Shown: piece after piece, positions 40,545 through 47,324 of the stretch
Position numbering within the stretch: the stretch's first letter is position 1
Layout of the letters: each line of letters opens with the position of its first letter
From: Rhodomicrobium udaipurense JA643
GTDB lineage: Bacteria; Pseudomonadota; Alphaproteobacteria; Rhizobiales; Rhodomicrobiaceae
Reading direction: 5' to 3'
Length of the DNA: 47,324 nucleotides
Assembly: GCF_000636015.1 (NCBI RefSeq)
Contig: NZ_JFZJ01000011.1
Location: 1 to 47,324, forward strand
Notes under the pieces: model-generated
The model's database searches: none
What the model was told of the DNA's origin: nothing
What the model saw: only the letters and a program-made list of their open reading frames with translations
Position numbers and translations under genes: made by a program

Positions 40545-41127
40545 GCCCGGTTTCCCTCTCTGATTCCCCGTTCTGCTGGAGGGGCTTCTAGCACCGCCCG
40601 GCAGGCATGAACAAAAAATGGCGTGTAAGCACTTATCGCAAAACTAGGTTGTGTTCTTGATAGATTCGAAACCATACCCAAAAAATGGCTGCGTCCCATG
40701 GCTTTAGCGGCGCCCCCGCAAAAAGTCATGACTGAAGTGCCGTTTTGGCGATGGTTTCGGCGGATCGGAAAAGGCGATTGAAATTCAGTTCGCCGAACCG
40801 GGACGCGGCAAAAACATTCTCCTTATTAACAGCAATGCAAGCTTCGTTTACACGAAGCTGCGCGATCGTGCCTCATTTGCAACAGATGCGCGAAATAGCA
40901 GCAATGTGGGTCACGTCCGGGAAAAATGTGGAGCGAGGGCAAGTCTTGGATTGCCGTTCTAAAATCCTATTTCAGAAAAGTGCCGTCTTGGAATGGTGGC
41001 CCGCTCCAAGTCTTAACTCAGGTTGCAATCCGTCGCGCCATCACGCTTTCCGGTTGCCAAGCGTGGACATATCTGCATTGTTCGCGGCGTCGAAGTGCCG
41101 GTTGCACCAATCCAAATACGGTAGGCA
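40545..41127. other. 583-base gap upstream of hpnN without a supported gene
   Basis: No open frame here has convincing protein-like composition. It must hold the promoters of the minus-strand GNAT-like gene and of hpnN. One perfect stem-loop, AGCTTCGT-TTAC-ACGAAGCT, lies at 40840-40859; the arms are eight bases and the spacer is four, so it could be an operator or an RNA hairpin. I see no other clear element. Confidence 0.5.
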
Positions 41128-43794
41128 ATGCTCAAAGAGCCCATAGTAAAGACTGTCGATATCTGTTCGCGCCATCCATGGCGAGTACTGGCCGCAGCGC
41201 TCGTCCTGACGATCATATCCGGCTATTATTTTGCCGCGCACTTCGCGATCAACACGGATATCAGCAAGCTGATCTCGACGGAGCTTCCCTGGCGACAGCG
41301 CGAAGTTGCGTTCGCCAAGGCGTTTCCGAAGGTGGAATCCGCCATCGTGGCGGTCGTGGACGGCCCGACGCCGGAACTCGCCGATCAGGCCGCGCAGCGT
41401 CTCGCGCACCGGCTTTTGGAAGAGAAGACCCTTATCAGCAGCGTACAGCAGCTGACCGGCGGTCCCTTCTTCCAGAAGAATGGATTTCTTTTCCTCTCCG
41501 AGAGCGAGCTTAAGGACGCGCTTGGTCAGTTGACGCGCGCGAAGCCGCTGCTCGAACCGCTCGCCGCCGATCCAAGTCTTCGCGGTGTGATGAGTGCTAT
41601 CACGCTCACAACACAAGGCGTGCAGGGGCGGCAGGTCACGCTGAACAGCCTTGCGCCGCAGTTCAATTCGATGGCCACGGCGATCGAAAACGCCACCGCC
41701 GGGCGTCCGGCCAATTTCAGTTGGCGCGAGATGCTGAGCGGTCAGGCGTCGAAGACGAGCGACAAGCGGCAGCTTATCGAAATCGTGCCGATCCTCGACT
41801 ACAACGCGCTTCAGCCGGGCCTTGAAGCCTCCGACGCAATCCGCAAGGCTGCGGCGGAACTCGGCCTGCCCGAGCAAGGCGTGACCGTGCGCCTGACCGG
41901 TCCAGTCCCAATCTCCGATGAGGAGTTCGGCACGCTCAAGGAAGACATGGGCATGCACGGGACACTGACCATCCTGTCCGTGCTCATTATTCTCTGGCTC
42001 GCACTGCATTCGGGGCGGATCATTTTCGCCGTCTTTACCTCGCTGATCGTGGGGCTCGCGATAACGGCCGCGCTCGGGCTGGCAGCGGTTGGCGCCTTCA
42101 ATCCGATCTCCGTCGCGTTCTTCGTCTTGTTCGTCGGCATCGGTGTCGACTTCGGGTTGCAGTTCAGCGTCGGCTATCGCGCGGAGCGCTTCGAAAAAGA
42201 CGATCTGCACGGCGCGCTGAAGGCGAACGCCTCGAACCTCGGCAGCCGCCTCGCGCTTGCCGCAATGGCAACGGCGGCGGGCTTCCTCGCCTTCACGCCC
42301 ACGGCTTATAAGGGGCTTTCGGAACTCGGCCTCGTCGCCGGCATGGGCATGATTATCGCCTTCCTGACGAGCATCACCGTGCTCCCAGCGATGCTGCGGC
42401 TGCTGAACCCGCCCGCCGAGGCGCATCCACTCGGTTACGCGTTCCTGAAGCCGGTTGACGAGTTCATGGACCGGAACCGCTGGCCGATCCTTATCGGCAC
42501 GTTATGCGTCGTGCTCGCCGGGTTGCCGCTTCTTAATTGGCTGCGGTTCGATTTCAACCCGATGAACCTTCGCAGCCCGAACGTGGAATCGGTCGCCACC
42601 TATCTCGACCTCAAGAAGGATCCAGAGACGGCGGGCCGCACCATCGAGGTGCTTACGGCGTCGCAGACCGAGGCGGACGCGCTTTCGAAGAAGATCGCGG
42701 CGCTGCCTGAGGTGGCCCGCACCACGTCGCTCAGCTCGTTCATCCCCGACAATCAGGACCAGAAGCGCGCATTGATCGCACAGACGGCCGCGATGCTTGA
42801 AAGCGTGCTCAAGCCGCAGGCGACCCAGCCTGCGCCAGCCGACGCCCAACTCGCGGAGAAGCTTGAGGGTACCTCGAACCTCTTGAGCGTAATCATCTCG
42901 CGGGTTCGCGGCCAGAAAGAAGGCGTCGAGGCGGCCAAGCGGCTGTCTGAAGCTCTCGCCGCGCTCTCCAAGGCCTCGCCCGAGGCGCGGGCGCGCGCTA
43001 CCACGGCGCTGGTGGACCCGCTCAACATCACGCTGAACATGCTGAGGACGAGCTTCGACCCCGGAACGGTGACACTCGCCTCGCTGCCGCCGCACCTCGT
43101 TTCCGACTGGAAAACGGCGGACGGTCGCGTGCGCATCTCCGTTTCGCCGAGCGGCGACTCCGAAAATAACGACGTTCTCCGCCGCTTCGTCGATGTGGTG
43201 ACGGCGGTTGCACCGGATGCGACGGGCGAAGCCATCGGCATTCAGGAAGCGGGTGACACCATCGTCAATGCGTTCCTCGAAGCGGGTTTCTGGGCGCTGA
43301 CGTCGATCTCGATCCTGCTTTTCATCTTCCTGCGGCGCGTGCGCGACGTGGCGCTGACGCTGTTCCCGCTGCTGCTGGCGTGCGCCGTCACGCTGGAACT
43401 GTGCGTGATCCTCGACCTGCCGCTGAACTTCGCGAACATCATCGCGCTGCCGCTGCTGCTCGGCGTCGGCGTCGCGTTCAAGATCTACTACATCATAGCG
43501 TGGCGCGACGGGAAAAGCGGCCTCCTCGCCTCGCCGCTCACGCGCGCTGTGTTCTTCAGCGGCATGACGACGGCGGTGGCGTTTGGAAGCCTCTACCTTT
43601 CGAAGCACCCCGGCACGTCAAGCATGGGTGAGTTGTTGGCCCTGTCGCTCATGTCAACGATGGCGGCAGCGGTACTGTTTCAACCGCTGCTGATGGGGCC
43701 GCCACGAAAGGTTGAAGAGGAAGAACCGGAAGGGAAGAAGACGGAGACGAAGCGTCCCGCCGCCTATCTCGGAAGTTCTGAGCACACGGCCTGA
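41128..43794 (+). CDS. hpnN: Hopanoid transporter HpnN (RND/MMPL-like)
   Basis: HpnN moves hopanoids toward the outer membrane, as shown for the ortholog in Rhodopseudomonas palustris. The 888-residue product has two MMPL-type repeats. Each has one leading helix, a periplasmic domain and a five-helix block (first near residues 270-430 with FFVLFVGIGVDFGLQFSVGY, second near 710-870 with ANIIALPLLLGVGVAFKIYY). The tail is acidic and lysine-rich (VEEEEPEGKK). The 3' end overlaps the convergent DUF2147 gene by 31 bases. hpnO lies downstream, which reinforces the hopanoid assignment. Confidence 0.93.
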   Translation: MLKEPIVKTVDICSRHPWRVLAAALVLTIISGYYFAAHFAINTDISKLISTELPWRQREVAFAKAFPKVESAIVAVVDGPTPELADQAAQRLAHRLLEEKTLISSVQQLTGGPFFQKNGFLFLSESELKDALGQLTRAKPLLEPLAADPSLRGVMSAITLTTQGVQGRQVTLNSLAPQFNSMATAIENATAGRPANFSWREMLSGQASKTSDKRQLIEIVPILDYNALQPGLEASDAIRKAAAELGLPEQGVTVRLTGPVPISDEEFGTLKEDMGMHGTLTILSVLIILWLALHSGRIIFAVFTSLIVGLAITAALGLAAVGAFNPISVAFFVLFVGIGVDFGLQFSVGYRAERFEKDDLHGALKANASNLGSRLALAAMATAAGFLAFTPTAYKGLSELGLVAGMGMIIAFLTSITVLPAMLRLLNPPAEAHPLGYAFLKPVDEFMDRNRWPILIGTLCVVLAGLPLLNWLRFDFNPMNLRSPNVESVATYLDLKKDPETAGRTIEVLTASQTEADALSKKIAALPEVARTTSLSSFIPDNQDQKRALIAQTAAMLESVLKPQATQPAPADAQLAEKLEGTSNLLSVIISRVRGQKEGVEAAKRLSEALAALSKASPEARARATTALVDPLNITLNMLRTSFDPGTVTLASLPPHLVSDWKTADGRVRISVSPSGDSENNDVLRRFVDVVTAVAPDATGEAIGIQEAGDTIVNAFLEAGFWALTSISILLFIFLRRVRDVALTLFPLLLACAVTLELCVILDLPLNFANIIALPLLLGVGVAFKIYYIIAWRDGKSGLLASPLTRAVFFSGMTTAVAFGSLYLSKHPGTSSMGELLALSLMSTMAAAVLFQPLLMGPPRKVEEEEPEGKKTETKRPAAYLGSSEHTA

Positions 43795-44291
43795 TCGGTC
43801 AGAGCGCCTTTCTGCGGCGGGGTCTTGACGCGAGTCCAGTCCTGCCCGCCGCAGATCCACCCGCCGAGCACGCAGCCTTCGATGCGCAGTAAGTCCGGGC
43901 TCGAAAGGCTGATGTGCGAGATGTAGTTGTCGCCTTCCTCGGCGTTGTACACTTCGCCGTCGAAGCGACCGGGCTTATCCGCCGAGGGCTTCATCCCGAG
44001 AAGGATGGGCATGCCGAGCACGGATCGCGTCTGCTTCGCCGGATCGGGGTTCTTGCTGTCGACGCCGGGCTCGCCCTTCGTCCACGAGATGATACCCCAG
44101 ACGCCGTCCGCACAGGAAACGACACGCACCTGAGCGGTGCCGTCTTCGACAAGCCATTCACCCAGAACGGACGGAACCGCAGGCGCGGCTGGCGCCGCCG
44201 GGGCAGGTTTAGGGGAAGCGGGCTTCGGCTGAGCAAAAGCGGGACCGGCGATGAGCAGGCCCGCGACCGCTGCGAGATGAAATACCTTCAT
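43764..44291 (-). CDS. Secreted DUF2147-like protein
   Basis: The 175-residue product has a signal peptide (cleavage near PAFA, residue about 20), a Pro/Ala/Lys-rich linker, and a DUF2147-type domain: SVLGEWLVEDGTAQVRVVSC, then ADGVWGIISWTK, VLGMPILLGMKP, and GRFDGEVYNAEEGDNYISHI ending in GCVLGGWICGGQDWTRV. The biochemical role of the family is unknown. I chose the ATG at 44291 with TGGAGT upstream. It lies between hpnN and hpnO on the opposite strand and overlaps hpnN tail to tail. Confidence 0.85.
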   Translation of the reverse strand: MKVFHLAAVAGLLIAGPAFAQPKPASPKPAPAAPAAPAVPSVLGEWLVEDGTAQVRVVSCADGVWGIISWTKGEPGVDSKNPDPAKQTRSVLGMPILLGMKPSADKPGRFDGEVYNAEEGDNYISHISLSSPDLLRIEGCVLGGWICGGQDWTRVKTPPQKGALTDQAVCSELPR

Positions 44292-44459
44292 GAATTTTGA
44301 CTCCAATCTGTTGCCTGCGAGCCTCATGTGCCCCCAATGTGGAATTTCTGCGGTTAAGAACAAATTTTGCGTCCAGCCCGCATCGCATGCTATCCCCAGA
44401 ACAATTCAAAGATAGGGCCGGGCGCGCATCACGCGACCGCCGCCGAGGAGCCGTTCAGC

Positions 44460-45851
<1,392 letters not shown>

Positions 45852-46058
45852 GCACACGCTGAGGTTAACGCTGTTTAAGGTTTTGGCAACGAAACGGTGA
45901 AGCCTTTCCGCTACAATTCCACCCGATATCGGACTTATCGTCTGAATTAAATGGTACTCGGGGAGCGCCGCGCGCTGACAAAGCCACGGCGCTCGGTCTT
46001 TGCAGATCGACCGTTCGCCTTCCGCAGGAGGCGGGGCGATCAGGCCGGGAGACTTTGG

Positions 46059-47312
46059 ATGAAAGTGCAAAATTTTCTGCTCAACGCGTCGCTGGTCACG
46101 AGTGTCGCGCTGGCGGTGACGGTTGCCTCGGGCGGCGCGGATGCCCTTGCGGGGCTGGCGGCTTCATCGTCTGATACGTCGAAATCGACGTCCACCTATA
46201 ATCCTCGTCGCGGCACGCCGAAACACGCGGTCACGGCTCAGGCGCAATTGACCGAGACGCGGGCCGCAGCGACGTCCACTGCGCCGACGGCCGAAACAGG
46301 AACCGCGCCCTCCGTGGCGCAACCCGCTCCCACCACGAATGCTCCGGTCGCGATCCCGGTCAAGGCTGCTGCGACAGCCGCGCCCGGCGTGCGACTGGCA
46401 GCCGGAGCGACACCCGCCGCGACGCCGCTTCCTATCCCCGGCAGCGGGCCTATTCCTCCGCAGGTCTTCAAGGCGACGCCCGCGAAGCTGCTGTTCGGCG
46501 CGGCGCGCGAACCCGCCAAGATGGAAACGCGATCCGTCGGCTTCTATGCGAAGGGCTGCCTTGCGGGCGCGGCGCAGCTTCCCGAAAATGGACCGGTCTG
46601 GCAGGGCATGCGGCTTTCACGCAACCGCCACTGGGGCAACCCCGTTCTTGTGACGTTCATCGAAAAGTTCGCCAAGGATGCCAAGGCGAAGGACGGATGG
46701 CCGGGCCTTCTGATCGGCGACATGTCGATGCCGCGCGGCGGCCCCATGCCCTTCGGTCACGCGAGCCATCAGGTCGGTCTCGACGTCGACATCTGGTACA
46801 AGCCGATGCCCGGTCGCACGCTTGCGGTCGATGAGCGCGAGCAAATGAAGATGGACAGCGTTTTGCTCGATCCCGTGCACGTCAACGAGCAGAGCTGGAC
46901 GCCGGACCACGTCAAGCTTTTGCGCCGCGCGGTGTCCTATCCTGAAGTCACGCGCGTTTTCGTCAATCCCGCGATCAAAAAGTGGATGTGCGATAATGTG
47001 ACGGACGATCGCGGCTTCCTGCACAAGATCCAGCCCATCATGGGCCATGATGCGCATTTCCATGTCCGGCTCGCCTGCCCCGCTGGCGATGAGGGCTGCC
47101 GTAATCAGCCGCCTCTGCCCGCTGGCGACGGGTGCGGCGGAGGGCTGGATAAGTGGATCGCGAAGCTTTCGAAGCCGGTTGTCCCCGTCGCGCCGAAGCC
47201 TAAAGTGGCGTCAGCGCCCGCGAAGCCGAAGGCCGGCATAACCATGGCGCAGTTGCCTCCGGCCTGCGCAGCCGTGCTGAACGCGCCGTCGATCACACTC
47301 GCCGCGCATTAG
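46059..47312 (+). CDS. mepA: Penicillin-insensitive murein endopeptidase MepA
   Basis: MepA is a periplasmic zinc (LAS-type) endopeptidase that cuts D-Ala-meso-DAP cross-links in peptidoglycan. The 417-residue product has a signal peptide, a long low-complexity Ala/Thr/Pro linker to about residue 130, and the MepA domain with MSMPRGGPMPFGHASHQVGL then DVDIWYKPM (zinc ligand region H-x6-D) and GHDAHFHVRLACPAG (zinc ligand His). The linker and a Pro/Lys/Ala-rich tail make it longer than the roughly 270-residue E. coli enzyme. The ATG at 46059 has CGGGAG upstream and begins the signal peptide; the frame is open from 45951. Confidence 0.92.
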   Translation: MKVQNFLLNASLVTSVALAVTVASGGADALAGLAASSSDTSKSTSTYNPRRGTPKHAVTAQAQLTETRAAATSTAPTAETGTAPSVAQPAPTTNAPVAIPVKAAATAAPGVRLAAGATPAATPLPIPGSGPIPPQVFKATPAKLLFGAAREPAKMETRSVGFYAKGCLAGAAQLPENGPVWQGMRLSRNRHWGNPVLVTFIEKFAKDAKAKDGWPGLLIGDMSMPRGGPMPFGHASHQVGLDVDIWYKPMPGRTLAVDEREQMKMDSVLLDPVHVNEQSWTPDHVKLLRRAVSYPEVTRVFVNPAIKKWMCDNVTDDRGFLHKIQPIMGHDAHFHVRLACPAGDEGCRNQPPLPAGDGCGGGLDKWIAKLSKPVVPVAPKPKVASAPAKPKAGITMAQLPPACAAVLNAPSITLAAH

Positions 47313-47324
47313 CAGCCGCCGATC

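Noticed and set aside
40745..41513. Two plus-strand frames in the gap before hpnN
   Set aside because: Their composition is random-looking, one overlaps hpnN in another frame, and neither has a ribosome site.
41041..42426. A 461-codon minus-strand frame over hpnN
   Set aside because: It is the shadow of the HpnN transporter gene and encodes charged low-complexity text.

Overview
The window comes from a GC-rich chromosome of a purple non-sulfur-type alphaproteobacterium, most likely a Hyphomicrobiales (Rhizobiales) phototroph. The evidence is a BchE-type oxygen-independent bacteriochlorophyll cyclase, an HpnN/HpnO hopanoid pair, a complete NepR-EcfG-PhyR general stress response locus, a rhizobial-style flagellar operon that includes MotE, and an ExbBD/TonB heme-uptake cluster. 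A Rhodomicrobium-, Blastochloris- or Rhodoplanes-like genus would fit, but the sequence alone does not settle it. I see no insertion sequences, prophage genes, CRISPR arrays, rRNA genes or convincing tRNA genes.

Layout. 0.2-6.4 kb: flagellar operon flgB-flgC-fliE-flgG-flgA-flgI-motE-flgH-fliL-fliP, with many overlapping or abutting genes. 6.4-7.7 kb: a structured palindromic region, a small membrane protein and an unrecognised 199-residue protein. 7.7-12.5 kb: RND efflux permease and adaptor, divergent from an ArsR-family regulator whose two cysteines have the SqrR/BigR persulfide-sensor spacing. 12.5-19.6 kb: heme module, with exbB-exbD-tonB and a TonB-dependent heme receptor on the minus strand and hutW-hutX on the plus strand. 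19.7-24.6 kb: general stress response, with a minus-strand operon nepR-ecfG-histidine kinase-response regulator-receiver/HWE kinase, divergent from phyR. 24.7-26 kb: alpha/beta hydrolase and peptide deformylase. 26.1-32.4 kb: a B12 island with two cobalamin riboswitches, one ahead of a cysteine-rich small protein plus cobQ (minus) and one ahead of btuCDF (plus), with gluQ between them. 32.9-34.7 kb: bchE with a long structured leader and a Cys/His-rich tail. 34.8-40.5 kb: a GyrI-like protein, a dipicolinate-synthase-A-like protein next to cobF, a TROVE/Ro60 (Rsr) protein with a structured upstream region that may encode a small RNA, and a GNAT-like protein. 41.1-45.9 kb: hpnN and hpnO, separated by a convergent DUF2147 gene. 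46.1-47.3 kb: a MepA-type murein endopeptidase.

How the genes fit together. Much of the window suits life shifting between oxic and anoxic conditions. BchE closes the chlorophyll isocyclic ring without oxygen and needs cobalamin, and cobalamin uptake (btuCDF) and synthesis (cobQ, cobF) genes lie around it. HutW is the oxygen-independent heme-degrading radical SAM enzyme, fed by a TonB-energised receptor. Hopanoids, the EcfG stress response and a possible sulfane-sulfur-sensing efflux switch add envelope and stress protection. The least expected items are the DpaA-like protein with a degraded nucleotide-binding glycine motif, the possible RNA upstream of rsr, the SqrR-like control of an RND pump, and the Cys/His-rich BchE tail.
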